Source: Dechloromonas sp. HYN0024 (GTDB lineage: Bacteria; Pseudomonadota; Gammaproteobacteria; Burkholderiales; Rhodocyclaceae). Taken from it: a stretch of 64,000 nt of DNA. The notes beneath the pieces are model-generated. The model saw only the letters and a program-made list of their open reading frames with translations. It did no database searches and had not been told where the DNA came from. The DNA is taken from positions 1,072,501 to 1,136,500 of the forward strand of contig NZ_CP031842.1 in NCBI RefSeq assembly GCF_003441615.1, in the 5' to 3' direction. Positions 54,854 to 63,831 of the stretch are shown here, one piece after another (positions within the stretch are counted from its first letter, which is position 1; every line of letters begins with the position of its first letter). Both the position numbers and the translations under genes were made by a program.

Positions 54854-55420
54854 ATGGCCTGGCAGTCAGTAGTATTCGATCCTTCAAAAATGGCCTCGGC
54901 TTCCGTCGATGTTTCATCGGAACTCGTTGCCCATTGGCTGGCCAACGGCGAGTTGCCGCCAGCGTTGGTGACTGGCCACAAGCTGATCGATTTCGAGCAC
55001 TGCTTCCTCCTTTCGATCATCGCCGATTTGCGCAGGGTATGCTCCAACTATACCGGCCAGAGTGATTGCGGCACGTGCAGCGATGATCTGCAGGGGCAAT
55101 GCGAGAGCCTGGTGGTTGGCATGCTCGGTGACCTCTTTGCCTTTATTCTCGATCATTTCAAGACGGAAGAAGCGGTGATGCGGGAGTCACTGCTGCTGAT
55201 GGTGGATCGCAACATCTGCGAGGCACACATGGAAGATCATGCGGCGATATCGTCCAAGGTTCAGGAGATCGTTTCGTCGCTCGATTCCCGGCACGTCGTT
55301 GCGCGGATTCGAGAGCTGGATGCCTTGCTGACGCGCTGGCTGGTTAACCACATTGCCTTGCACGACCAGATTCTGATGCGCTGGATTTCCCGCGACGATT
55401 CCATGCACAAGCATCTGTGA
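54854..55420 (+). CDS. Hemerythrin-like oxygen-binding protein with a cysteine cluster
   Basis: 188 aa from ATG 54854 (a start at 54890 is also possible). The di-iron ligands follow the bacteriohemerythrin pattern: H and E-H in GHKLIDFEHCFLL, H-x3-E in DHFKTEEAVM, H-x3-H in AHMEDHAAI, H-x3-HD in NHIALHDQIL. Between the first and second helix there is a non-standard loop with three to four cysteines (CSNYTGQSDCGTCSDDLQGQC). Bacteriohemerythrins sense or carry oxygen. The cysteine loop could bind a metal or act in redox control; that is an inference. Confidence 0.85.
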   Translation: MAWQSVVFDPSKMASASVDVSSELVAHWLANGELPPALVTGHKLIDFEHCFLLSIIADLRRVCSNYTGQSDCGTCSDDLQGQCESLVVGMLGDLFAFILDHFKTEEAVMRESLLLMVDRNICEAHMEDHAAISSKVQEIVSSLDSRHVVARIRELDALLTRWLVNHIALHDQILMRWISRDDSMHKHL

Positions 55421-55490
55421 TTGCCGGATGAATCGTCGGCGCGTGGCGCTGGCGCGGTAAAATTCGCCTTCCGGTTTTTTGAAAGCAGCC

Positions 55491-56222
55491 ATGTCCTCCC
55501 GCCTGATCTACGGTTTTCACGCCGTTACCGCAAAACTTCGCCACGATCCCGAGTCGGTCAAGGAAATCGTCATCGACGCGACGCGTCACGATGCACGGGC
55601 GCGCGACCTTCTGGCCCATGCCGAACTGCAAGGGGTCAAGGTGATTGGCGCCGACAGCAAGCGTCTTGATGGCATGGCGCCGGGCGCCAAGCACCAGGGC
55701 GTTCTTGCCCGCATCGAGGGAGATCGTAAACTGGCCCACCTCGACGATGTTCTCGACACGCTGGAGGAGCCGGCTTTTCTGCTGGTACTCGACGGCATTA
55801 CCGATCCGCGCAACCTCGGTGCCTGTCTGCGCGTTGCCGATGCGGCCGGCGTCCATGCGGTGATTGCCCCGAAGGATCGTGCCGTCGGCCTGACGGATGT
55901 GGCGGCCAAGACCGCCTGCGGGGCGGCTGAAACCATGCCTTATGTAATGGTCACTAATCTGGCGCGGACGCTGCGCGAGTTGCAGGAGCGCGACATCTGG
56001 GTGGTCGGCACGGCCGGCGAGGCAGAGAGCGATCTTTACGCCGCCGAGTGGCCAAAAGCGACGGCCTGGGTGCTCGGCGCGGAGGGCGAGGGGATGCGCC
56101 GCCTGACCCGGGAAAATTGCGACCAGCTGGTCAAGATCCCGATGCACGGCTCTGTTGAAAGTCTGAATGTTTCCGTTGCCGCCGGGGTCTGTCTGTTTGA
56201 GGCGCGTCGTCGTCTGGGTTGA
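55491..56222 (+). CDS. rlmB: 23S rRNA (guanosine-2'-O)-methyltransferase RlmB
   Basis: 243 aa from ATG 55491 (MSSRLIYGFHAVTAKL). SPOUT (TrmH) family: the N-terminal substrate-binding domain (1-70) and the knotted domain with LVLDGITDPRNLGACLR, VIAPKDRAVGLTDV, WVLGAEGEGMRRL and IPMHGSVESLNVSVAAGVCL, the three SPOUT motifs. It methylates G2251 of the ribosome. In many betaproteobacteria rlmB follows rnr; here two genes are in between. Confidence 0.96.
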   Translation: MSSRLIYGFHAVTAKLRHDPESVKEIVIDATRHDARARDLLAHAELQGVKVIGADSKRLDGMAPGAKHQGVLARIEGDRKLAHLDDVLDTLEEPAFLLVLDGITDPRNLGACLRVADAAGVHAVIAPKDRAVGLTDVAAKTACGAAETMPYVMVTNLARTLRELQERDIWVVGTAGEAESDLYAAEWPKATAWVLGAEGEGMRRLTRENCDQLVKIPMHGSVESLNVSVAAGVCLFEARRRLG

Positions 56223-56442
56223 TGCCATTCGAGGCGCTGAGGATCCACTCGTCCATCTGGATCTGGTCGGGTAGCCCGACGCTTCCCCTGATCCGGAAAG
56301 TCTGCCGTAGTCATCTTCCGGCAATGCGCATCAGCGATGATCGGGGGCGTTACCAGCGAGGATCCCCGTCATGTTGAGAACTGCCACCACCTGGGTGCGC
56401 TGTTATGGTCATTGGGTTAGCCGGTTGCCGCAGGCAACGACC

Positions 56443-56631
56443 ATGATGTTCTCGGCTCGTTCGCGCTTAGGGCGTTCGGTCAAGATTGCCCTGTTCGGGG
56501 TCGGTGTGGTTTTGCCCCTCGGGTCGCTGATCTGGGCGCTGCTATTCTGGCATGGCAATGGTGTCCGCCGGGAACAGGCGGTACTCCATGCCGAACCTGT
56601 TTCATCCGTAATCAGTTCCTCGAGTTCGTAA
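56443..56631 (+). CDS. Small hypothetical membrane protein
   Basis: 62 aa from ATG 56443; the frame opens earlier (ATG 56371), but the upstream part is not protein-like. A basic N-terminus (FSARSRLGRSVK) and one hydrophobic helix (IALFGVGVVLPLGSLIWALLFW) are followed by a short polar tail ending in serines. It lies alone between rlmB and a histidine kinase with a 130-bp gap on either side. Function unknown, moderately convincing as a gene. Confidence 0.45.
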   Translation: MMFSARSRLGRSVKIALFGVGVVLPLGSLIWALLFWHGNGVRREQAVLHAEPVSSVISSSSS

Positions 56632-56764
56632 GTCTTTCAGGTCAGGCGGGTTTCCGGCGTTGACCGGTAAAGGCCGGTGTGACGGGAATTTGGCAGAATT
56701 TCCATCAGGAATTTGATGTATTCTGAGGCATTACTAAATTGCGTGTTGCCCAGAGTCGTCTCTC

Positions 56765-58342
56765 ATGGAAGCGTCGATAACATCCGTTGCAGGCCGCGCC
56801 ATACCGCGCGTGGTTCGCGAGCGTCGCTGGTGGCTGGTGCTCCTTCTTGTCTGGGCGATGGGTGTCGGGTTCTCGCTGCAGTCCCACATCGACGAGGCGA
56901 GGGAAAAAGCCACTGAAGTGGCGACCGAAGGCGCCCGCAACATGTTCCGGATGGTTCTCCTGACGCGTAACTGGAATGCCAGTCACGGCGGGATCTATGT
57001 GCCGGTGACGCCGACGACGCAGCCCAATCCCTATCTAGAACATCCGCGCCGGGACCTTACGGCAACGGATGGTACCCAGCTGACCATGGTCAACCCGGCC
57101 TACATGACCCGCCTCATTGGCGAGTCGGCCGAAGTTGCGTCGGGGGCGGTATTTCGCCTGAGCAGCCTGCGCCCGATCCGGCCGGGAAACGAGCCGGATG
57201 CCTGGGAGCGACAGGCGTTGCTCTCCTTTGAACAAGGGGTCAAGGAGGTGACCGGGGTCGAGACCGGGGCGAATGGCCTGATGTTGCGCTACATGGCTCC
57301 CCTGCAGGTCAAGACAAGCTGCATGGCGTGTCATGCCAGACAGGGATACCAGGTTGGCGATATCCGCGGAGGACTGAGCATCTCCCAGCGTTATGGCCCG
57401 ATCGAGGAGGTGGTTCAGGATGGGGTGCGAAGCACACTGATTATCCATGCTCTTGAGTTCATGGTCGTCGGTTTAGCCGCCTGGCTGTTGCTTGAACTAC
57501 TCCGCCGCCGCTGGTTCGAGCTGGCCGGCAAGGTGGATGAACTAGAGGCTTCGCAGCGCCAGTTGCTGCAGTCGGAAAAAATGGCGTCAATCGGCCAGCT
57601 GGCGGCCGGGGTGGCTCACGAAATCAACAACCCGGTCGGCTTTGTCAATTCCAACCTCGGCTCGCTGAAGAACTATAGCCAGCAGATGATCGCCCTTCTT
57701 GAGCGTTGCCGTAGTGGGCAGGCGGGAGAGGCCGATTTTGAGGCCATCGAGTTTGATTATCTGAAGGAAGATCTGGCAGCACTGCTCAGCGAGTCACGCG
57801 ACGGCCTTGAACGCGTCAAGAAGATTGTTGCCGACCTCAAGAATTTTTCCCGCATCGACGAGTCGGACTGTCAGGATGCTGACCTCAACAGCGGCATCGA
57901 GAGTACGCTCAATGTGGTCTGGAATGAACTCAAGTACAAGGCCGATGTCATCCGCGAATTGGGCGAACTGCCGCCGGTGCCCTGTGTGGTGGCGCAGATC
58001 AATCAGGTGGTGATGAACCTTCTGGTCAATGCGGTACATGCCATCGACACGCACGGCACGATCACCGTGCGTAGCGGCCACGATGAGACCTGGGCCTGGA
58101 TCGAGGTCGCCGATACCGGCAAGGGCATGACCCCGGCTGTCATGCAGCGCATCTTCGAGCCGTTCTATACCACCAAGCCGGTCGGCAAAGGGACGGGGCT
58201 CGGCCTTTCGCTCTCCTACGATATCGTCAAGAAGCACGACGGCAGACTGGAGGTCAGCAGCGAAGTCGGGGTTGGCTCAACTTTCAGGGTCATTCTGCCC
58301 TTGCGCGGCAAAAAGTCGGATGGTGGGGTCGATACGCTATAG
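56765..58342 (+). CDS. Histidine kinase with a haem-binding DUF3365 (Tll0287-like) sensor
   Basis: 525 aa. Membrane helix at about 22-40, a periplasmic domain of the DUF3365 type (about 45-225) that contains one c-type haem motif CMACH followed by ARQGYQVGDIRGGLS, a second helix near 228-245, and a cytoplasmic kinase: phospho-acceptor in GVAHEINNPVGFVNSNLGSL, N box NLLVNAVHAIDT, G1 DTGKGMTP and GKGTGLGLSLSYDI. Such domains sense redox or ligands through the haem. The kinase has no adjacent response regulator. Confidence 0.88.
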   Translation: MEASITSVAGRAIPRVVRERRWWLVLLLVWAMGVGFSLQSHIDEAREKATEVATEGARNMFRMVLLTRNWNASHGGIYVPVTPTTQPNPYLEHPRRDLTATDGTQLTMVNPAYMTRLIGESAEVASGAVFRLSSLRPIRPGNEPDAWERQALLSFEQGVKEVTGVETGANGLMLRYMAPLQVKTSCMACHARQGYQVGDIRGGLSISQRYGPIEEVVQDGVRSTLIIHALEFMVVGLAAWLLLELLRRRWFELAGKVDELEASQRQLLQSEKMASIGQLAAGVAHEINNPVGFVNSNLGSLKNYSQQMIALLERCRSGQAGEADFEAIEFDYLKEDLAALLSESRDGLERVKKIVADLKNFSRIDESDCQDADLNSGIESTLNVVWNELKYKADVIRELGELPPVPCVVAQINQVVMNLLVNAVHAIDTHGTITVRSGHDETWAWIEVADTGKGMTPAVMQRIFEPFYTTKPVGKGTGLGLSLSYDIVKKHDGRLEVSSEVGVGSTFRVILPLRGKKSDGGVDTL

Positions 58343-58363
58343 CTGCCTGGTGATCGACCCAGC

Positions 58364-59701
58364 TCAGCGCACCCGGTCGAGATCGGCCCGGTTTTTTTCG
58401 TCAATGTATATCCCGGTAACCCCGGGCTGGCTGCTGGCAAAGCAGCTGACTTCGACGTTGGCCAGCGTTTTCGCCTTGTGCAGTACGTCGACCGCGCAAC
58501 GCCCGAAAACACTGTCAATGGTCGCCAGAAGGTTCCGGGCGTAGGGCGTTTCGAGCTTGCCATCGAGGATCAGATTGGCGATCAGGACTCCCTCAGGCTT
58601 CAACACCCGGCGGGTGCCGACCCAGAATTCGCGGGTGACCAGGTGGCTGGGAATCGAGGTGTGTGAACTGTAGACATCGACAACCACGGCATCGAAGCGG
58701 CGCTCGCTGGTTGCGATGAACCGGCGGGCATCGTCGGCGATGAATTCACCACGGGCCGGTTCGTGCAGGAAGTGTTTTTCGGCGATGGCCCGGATGGCCG
58801 GATCGATGTCGACGTAGGTGTAGTGATTGAGCGGCTCCCGATGCGACAGGGTGAAGCCCCCGGCGCCCAGGACGAGGATGTCCTTGCCCGCGAAACCCAG
58901 ATCGTTGAGCAGGATCTGGCGCAGATGCCGGATATAGCGGGTGTAGTTGGGCGGCTCGCTGTCGTCGAGCAGTGAGGCGGTGGACTTGTTGACCCAGAAG
59001 GCGCGTGGGTCCTTCTGTCCCGGGAGGTCGACGGGGCCGATAAGGTATTCGGCGTAGGCTGTATCGGCAGTGACTTCATGGTGGAGATTGAGGCCGGCAG
59101 CGATGACGGCAATCACTCCGGCCAGGATCGTTATTTTTACGTCACGCCGGGCCAGCAGCAGGGTGCCGACGAGCAGGCCCAGTGCGCAGGTGAAGACGGC
59201 TGCCGACACGCCCAGCCATTGCATGACGACCAGTGACAGGCTGAGCGAACCGAGGAAGGAGCCGAGCGTGGACCAATATAGCGCCAGGCCGCTGGCCTCC
59301 CCGGTGCGCTCGGTTTTCATCAGGTTGGTCAGGATCGGCACGGTCTGGCCGAGTAGCCAGGCGAGCGGACAGAGGACGCCGCCGACGAAGACGAGGTAGG
59401 CGACAAGCACCGGCTGGAGGTGGGCGAACATCCAGTCGACGCTGATCCCGGCCAGCCCTAGGCCGGCCAGCCCGGCGGCGATCATGAAATTTCGGGCAAC
59501 GATAGTGCGGTAATTGGCGGCGACCCTGGCGCCCGAGGCGTAACCGAGGGCCAGCGCAAGGAGAAAAAAGCCGATGGTCGGTGCCGTGACGACGATGGAA
59601 CTGCCGACATGCGGGACCAGTCGGCGCAGTGCGATGACCTCAGCCCCGAGTGAGCAGAAACCTTCGATGAAAACGATGGTGTAGAGGAGAAAGCGGGACA
59701 T
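58364..59701 (-). CDS. Fused membrane/spermidine-synthase-like protein
   Basis: 445 aa. The first half has about six to seven membrane helices (FIEGFCSLGAEVIALRRLVP, LVAYLVFVGGVLCPLAWLLG). The second half is a Rossmann methyltransferase-like spermidine synthase domain with DILVLGAGGFTLSHREPLNH, YTYVDIDPAIRAIAEKHF, DDARRFI and DAVVVDVYSSH. Similar fusions occur widely, and the aminopropyl-transfer activity has not been shown for most. It overlaps rarD by one base (TGATG). Confidence 0.82.
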   Translation of the reverse strand: MSRFLLYTIVFIEGFCSLGAEVIALRRLVPHVGSSIVVTAPTIGFFLLALALGYASGARVAANYRTIVARNFMIAAGLAGLGLAGISVDWMFAHLQPVLVAYLVFVGGVLCPLAWLLGQTVPILTNLMKTERTGEASGLALYWSTLGSFLGSLSLSLVVMQWLGVSAAVFTCALGLLVGTLLLARRDVKITILAGVIAVIAAGLNLHHEVTADTAYAEYLIGPVDLPGQKDPRAFWVNKSTASLLDDSEPPNYTRYIRHLRQILLNDLGFAGKDILVLGAGGFTLSHREPLNHYTYVDIDPAIRAIAEKHFLHEPARGEFIADDARRFIATSERRFDAVVVDVYSSHTSIPSHLVTREFWVGTRRVLKPEGVLIANLILDGKLETPYARNLLATIDSVFGRCAVDVLHKAKTLANVEVSCFASSQPGVTGIYIDEKNRADLDRVR

Positions 59702-60588
59702 CAGGCGTACTTCCGGTATTTCTGCCAGGCACTTGCGCTGAAGATGAGCAGGCCGAGCCAGATCAGCGCAAAACTGACGAGGCGGGCCGGCTGCAAGGGT
59801 TCATCGAAGAGGACGATGGCGGTGACGAACTGCATGGTCGGGTTGATGTACATGAGCATGCCGACCATCGCCAGATCGAGGCGCTGGGTGGCGGCGGCGA
59901 AGGCCATCAGGGGCAGGGCGGTCATGATGCCGGAACCGATCAGCAGCACGGTGGTGGTATTTGCGGCAACCGTGAATACGAAGTGACCGTGTTCCGCCTG
60001 CCAGACGGCGTAGATCAGGCAGATCGGCAGCATCGCCAGGGTTTCCAGCCACAGGCCGGAAATGGCATCGATCGGCACCTGCTTGCGGAGCAGGCCATAG
60101 GTACCGAAGGTGGCAGCGAGGAATAGCGATATCCACGGCAGGGTGCCGAGGGCCACCAACTCATTGCCGATGGCTACGCCCGCCAGGGCAATAGCCAGCC
60201 ATTCCTGGCGGTTGAGTTTTTCCTTGAGGACGAGCAAACCGAGCAAAACGTTAACCAGCGGGGTGAGGAAATAGCCAAGGCTGGCGGCGACCAGCTGATG
60301 CTGGTCGAGTGCCCATAAAAAGCCGAGCCAGTTGCTACCGAGGAGCAGGGCGGCGACGCTCAGGCGGATTAGGTGGCTGGGCATCCGGAACATCGCGCGA
60401 ATCTTGTCCCAGCGTCGGCGCAGGGTGAGCAGCAGGGTGACGAAAACGAAGGCCCAGGCCGTGCGGTTAGACAGAATGTCCATCGGCGAAATATCCGCCA
60501 GTTGCCTGAAGTAGATCGGAAAGCAGCCCCAGATGACGTAGGCGAGCAGGCCGTAAGCGATGCCGGCTCCTTGGCTTTTGGGTGACAT
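59701..60588 (-). CDS. rarD: RarD-type EamA transporter
   Basis: 295 aa from ATG 60588 (MSPKSQGAGIAYGLLAYVIW); a TTG one codon before is possible. Ten membrane helices in two EamA repeats; RarD marks are WGCFPIYFRQL and SNRTAWAFVF. The best known RarD relatives are linked to chloramphenicol resistance, but the native substrate is unknown. It lies five bases from the stop of the DUF599 gene, transcribed in the same direction as it. Confidence 0.85.
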   Translation of the reverse strand: MSPKSQGAGIAYGLLAYVIWGCFPIYFRQLADISPMDILSNRTAWAFVFVTLLLTLRRRWDKIRAMFRMPSHLIRLSVAALLLGSNWLGFLWALDQHQLVAASLGYFLTPLVNVLLGLLVLKEKLNRQEWLAIALAGVAIGNELVALGTLPWISLFLAATFGTYGLLRKQVPIDAISGLWLETLAMLPICLIYAVWQAEHGHFVFTVAANTTTVLLIGSGIMTALPLMAFAAATQRLDLAMVGMLMYINPTMQFVTAIVLFDEPLQPARLVSFALIWLGLLIFSASAWQKYRKYA

Positions 60589-60593
60589 CAAGC

Positions 60594-61316
60594 TTAGTCG
60601 CGCAGCAGTTTCAGTGCCGGCGAGCGGTAGTCGCGGCGAAAAAGCACGATCAGCACGGCGATGGCCAAGGCACCAAGGGCGGCCGGGTTGAGCAGCCAGC
60701 CGGAGGCGGCAAGGCCGAAATAATAGGCCCGGATGCCGCGGTTGAAGTCGTCGCCGGCCAGGTTGTTGGCCCCGGCGACGCGCTCGGCGTAGGCGTCGAT
60801 GCCGGCTTCACCGGATTTGCCGTAGGGGGCGGCACCGACGAGGATGGAGAGCAGGTTGAACTGGCGGAGCGACCAGGTGAATTTGAAGTAGGCAAAGACG
60901 AACGAGCCGAGGAGCAGCATCAGCTTGATTTCAAGGAGTTCGCGGTTGCCGGCGCCACCAAAGGGCAGGTCGGCGGTGAAGCTGAGCAATTTGTCGGAGG
61001 CGCCCAGCGCGGCGACCAGGCCGGCGATGATGTAGATGGTGGTGTTGGCGTAAAAAGAAACACTGGTCACCAGATTGCCGATCAGCGTCGAATCGGCCAC
61101 CCGAAGGTCACGCTCCAGCATGCGATAGGCCCAGGTCAGGCGGTAGTGCTGGCTGGTATGGATTAGACCGTTGGCACCGCGCTGGCTGTGTTCGGAATAC
61201 CAGGCATAGCCGGCCCAACTGGCGAAGAAAATGACCAGGGAAATCCAGTCGGCGGCAGAAAGATGGGGTAGAGCATGCATGCCTGCATATTGCCATAGGC
61301 GATCCTTATCCGACAT
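60594..61316 (-). CDS. DUF599 family membrane protein
   Basis: 240 aa from ATG 61316, or 228 aa from ATG 61280 (MHALPHLSAADWISLVIF). Four or more membrane helices with the DUF599 marks WAYRMLERDLRVADSTLIGN, FKFTWSLRQFNLLSILVGAA and FNRGIRAYYFGLAASGWLLN. No function is established for the family. First gene of the DUF599-rarD-spermidine synthase run. Confidence 0.85.
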   Translation of the reverse strand: MSDKDRLWQYAGMHALPHLSAADWISLVIFFASWAGYAWYSEHSQRGANGLIHTSQHYRLTWAYRMLERDLRVADSTLIGNLVTSVSFYANTTIYIIAGLVAALGASDKLLSFTADLPFGGAGNRELLEIKLMLLLGSFVFAYFKFTWSLRQFNLLSILVGAAPYGKSGEAGIDAYAERVAGANNLAGDDFNRGIRAYYFGLAASGWLLNPAALGALAIAVLIVLFRRDYRSPALKLLRD

Positions 61317-61436
61317 GGTGAAACCGTTGTTGTCGCACGGACCATCATGGGATTATGCTAAAAGTGTTACTTTGTGACTGGCATCACATTCTCGCTTCGG
61401 TTCACCGGCCAAGAGGATCATCCAGGCGTTGCCTCC

Positions 61437-62570
61437 ATGAACAGAATGCATTCGATCACCTTGAGTTTCCACGACCCGGTCACCGAGTGTGCCTTTGCCC
61501 GGCAATTGGTGCCGCGTCTGCGCCTTCAGGGGCGGGCGGCGATTGTCGTCGGCGTGATCATTTATTTCCTGTATGGCACCCTCGATCACCTGTTTGTCCC
61601 GCCCGAGCAACTGGGCATGGTTTGGGGCATTCGCATGCTGGCGTTGACCGTGCCGCTGGTGGTCATCGGGCTGACCTTTTCGCGCTGGTTCGAGCGCGCC
61701 AACCAGTTTCCGCTGGCTTTGGTCGGGCTGTCGTCGGCGCTTGGTCTGATCCTCATGCTCTGGCATCTGCCGGTCGAAAGCAGCGGCTACTACTACCCGG
61801 GCCTGATGCTCGCCACCTTCTATACCTACAATCTGCTCGGCGCCCGCTTCATTCATGCCCTCGGCGTCAATGTCTTCGTCCTGCTCCTCTACAACATCCT
61901 GTTTGGCTACGTACGTGCCTATCCCGAGCCTATTCTGCTGAGCGAAAATTTTTTCATGATCTCGGCCAACCTGATCGGCGGTGCTGCCGGCTATCTGGTC
62001 GAATATCAGCGCCGCCAGCTTTTTCTGCGTGAGCAGCAACTCGATGAGGAGCGTCGTCAGCACCTCGAGCGCTCACTGCATGACCGCCTGACCGGCCTGC
62101 CCAATCGCGACCTGCTCGACGACCGGATCAAGCAGGCCTTGGCGCTGGCGCGTCGTGACGCCGAGCGGCATGCCGGCTTTTTTCTCGATCTCGATGGATT
62201 CAAGAGCGTGAACGACCAGTTGGGACATGAAGTCGGCGATATCGTGCTGCGTGAAATAGCCCGTCGCCTGATTGCTGCGACGCGTGAAACGGACACCATT
62301 TCACGTCTCGGTGGTGACGAGTTTTTCCTGCTTGTGCAGGATATCGGTTCATGCGATGCGGCCGCCCATCTGGCGGCAAAGCTCATCGATCTGATCGAGC
62401 AGCCGGTCGCCGGCCTGCCGTCATCACTGGCCCTCAGTGCCAGCATCGGCATTTGCCTGTTTCCCCGGAGTGGGCTGGAAAACAGTGCCGAGGCGATTAT
62501 CCGCTGGGCTGACCAGGCCATGTACCGGGCCAAGGCCGGGGGCAAGCGGGGCTATTTCCTGGCCGACTAG
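61437..62570 (+). CDS. Membrane diguanylate cyclase (GGDEF)
   Basis: 377 aa from ATG 61437 (MNRMHSITLSFHDPVTE); the frame opens 21 codons earlier. Six or so membrane helices in the first 190 residues, a short coil, and a C-terminal GGDEF domain with RLTGLPNRDLLDDR, FFLDLDGFKSVNDQLGHEVG and the active-site loop SRLGGDEFF. The inhibitory site RxxD is not evident five residues before. It makes c-di-GMP from GTP in the cytoplasm; the HD-GYP protein and orn in the window degrade it. Confidence 0.93.
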   Translation: MNRMHSITLSFHDPVTECAFARQLVPRLRLQGRAAIVVGVIIYFLYGTLDHLFVPPEQLGMVWGIRMLALTVPLVVIGLTFSRWFERANQFPLALVGLSSALGLILMLWHLPVESSGYYYPGLMLATFYTYNLLGARFIHALGVNVFVLLLYNILFGYVRAYPEPILLSENFFMISANLIGGAAGYLVEYQRRQLFLREQQLDEERRQHLERSLHDRLTGLPNRDLLDDRIKQALALARRDAERHAGFFLDLDGFKSVNDQLGHEVGDIVLREIARRLIAATRETDTISRLGGDEFFLLVQDIGSCDAAAHLAAKLIDLIEQPVAGLPSSLALSASIGICLFPRSGLENSAEAIIRWADQAMYRAKAGGKRGYFLAD

Positions 62571-62633
62571 GTGCTCGGAAGTGGCGCCAAACTCCTGTAT
62601 CCTGCCTGCCTTTGAAAATCGAGGGGAACAGAG

Positions 62634-62948
62634 ATGGGACAGGCGAAAAATCGGGGTTCGCAGGCCGAACGAATTGCTCAGGCGCAAGCCAAAATCGAGG
62701 CGACGCGTCCGGAAAAACTTGTCTGCAACGGCTGCGGCGCCGAGGTGGCGACCATTAATCCGGTCAGCACGCGTGGCCTGCGTGGCATTGACGCGATCTG
62801 GGTCGGCCAGTGCGAGTGCGGCCAGACGACCTTTGCCGCCTCGGGTGAGCCGAAAGCCGTCGAAGCCTTCTTCTATGCGCTGAGCGAAAATACCGAGCTG
62901 ACGCTGGGTCGCCAGAGCAAGGATGGTGGCGAGCACGAGACCGCCTGA
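62634..62948 (+). CDS. Small zinc-ribbon-like protein
   Basis: 104 aa. ATG 62634 has GGGGAAC and AGAG upstream. An N-terminal helix rich in Gln/Ala (QAERIAQAQAKIEA) is followed by VCNGCGAEV (C-x2-C) and GQCECGQTTF (C-x-C), together a possible four-cysteine zinc ribbon. No known domain beyond that. Codon use matches the neighbours. Function unknown; it could be a nucleic-acid-binding or chaperone-like protein. Confidence 0.75.
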   Translation: MGQAKNRGSQAERIAQAQAKIEATRPEKLVCNGCGAEVATINPVSTRGLRGIDAIWVGQCECGQTTFAASGEPKAVEAFFYALSENTELTLGRQSKDGGEHETA

Positions 62949-62996
62949 TTCGGTACTACCGTTTGCCTGATCGTCATGACTGCGGTGGCGCAAGTT

Positions 62997-63063
62997 CTTG
63001 ATTTATTCGGGCTGATTCCTTTTCGATGGGTGCCCATTACGAAGAAACGACTAATAAATCAAG
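62997..63063 (+). repeat. Nested inverted repeat between the zinc-ribbon gene and smr
   Basis: CTTGATTTATT (62997-63007) and AATAAATCAAG (63053-63063) are exactly inverted. Inside, TTCG-ATGGG and CCCAT-TA-CGAA (63022-63041) make a second hairpin. It ends 11 bp before the smr stop codon on the opposite strand. It is not a typical terminator, since no T-run follows the outer stem on the minus strand. Confidence 0.55.
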
Positions 63064-63073
63064 CGCCTAGAAG

Positions 63074-63829
63074 TTATTTCTGATTGCGCAAGAGCACAAT
63101 CAGCGCGCCTTCGCCGCCATCCGGCGGCTTGGCCTGGCAATAGGCCAATACCTCCTGGCGCTGCGCCAGCCAGCCGCGTACCAGTTGGCGCAGGATTGAG
63201 GTCTTTTGCGGCGAACCCAGCCCCTTGCCATGCACGACGCGGACGCAGCGCTTGCCTTGATGCAGGCAGGTGGCGAGGAAGGTGGCAAGTTGCTGCCGCG
63301 CTTCGTCGCGGTTCAGTCCGTGCAGATCTGTTTCATCCTGGGTGACCCAGCGTCCCCGCCGCAAATCGCGCAGGACCATCTGGGCCAGTCCATGGCGCAG
63401 GTAGTGCGGCTCGTCACCACCTTCCAGCCTGTCCTGCAGGCCGATCGGCCCGTGCAGGCTTTCATGCAGGGCGGCCTGCTCGTCAGCGAGATGCTGCAAC
63501 GGTCGGGGTGGGGGCGGTCGGGTGCCGTGCATGACCAGGTTGGGTGGCGGGAGTGGCTGGACGCCGGTCATGGCGGCACGGAATTCCGCCTGCTCCGGGG
63601 CTAGCGGTACGCTTGGTAGCGTTGAATCGCTCTCCGGTGTGGCGCTCCAGTGCGCTGGCAGTGCCTGTGCCTGAGCTTTTCGCGGTGCCGGGGGTGGCTT
63701 TTCGCCGTCCGCCGGGCGCGGTGCAATGAACTTTTTCGGTTGGTTCAGCTGAACACGATTGACCGGCGGCAGCGGCTTGATGTCAGCCACTGCCGCCTGG
63801 AAGGCAGCGAGGTCTTCCGGGTCGATCAA
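63074..63829 (-). CDS. Smr-domain protein (putative DNA/RNA endonuclease)
   Basis: 251 aa. The start is TTG at 63829, two bases after the trxB stop, since no ATG is available near it; no ribosome site is visible, so it may be translated by coupling with trxB. The N-terminal 160 residues are Pro-rich and of low complexity (PLPPPNLVMHGTRPPPPRPL); the C-terminal Smr domain has the nuclease marks ETDLHGLNRDEARQQL (LDLHG-type motif), VRVVHGKGLGS and PDGGEGALIVLL. Smr proteins nick branched DNA or cut RNA. Confidence 0.85.
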   Translation of the reverse strand: MIDPEDLAAFQAAVADIKPLPPVNRVQLNQPKKFIAPRPADGEKPPPAPRKAQAQALPAHWSATPESDSTLPSVPLAPEQAEFRAAMTGVQPLPPPNLVMHGTRPPPPRPLQHLADEQAALHESLHGPIGLQDRLEGGDEPHYLRHGLAQMVLRDLRRGRWVTQDETDLHGLNRDEARQQLATFLATCLHQGKRCVRVVHGKGLGSPQKTSILRQLVRGWLAQRQEVLAYCQAKPPDGGEGALIVLLRNQK

Positions 63830-63831
63830 AT

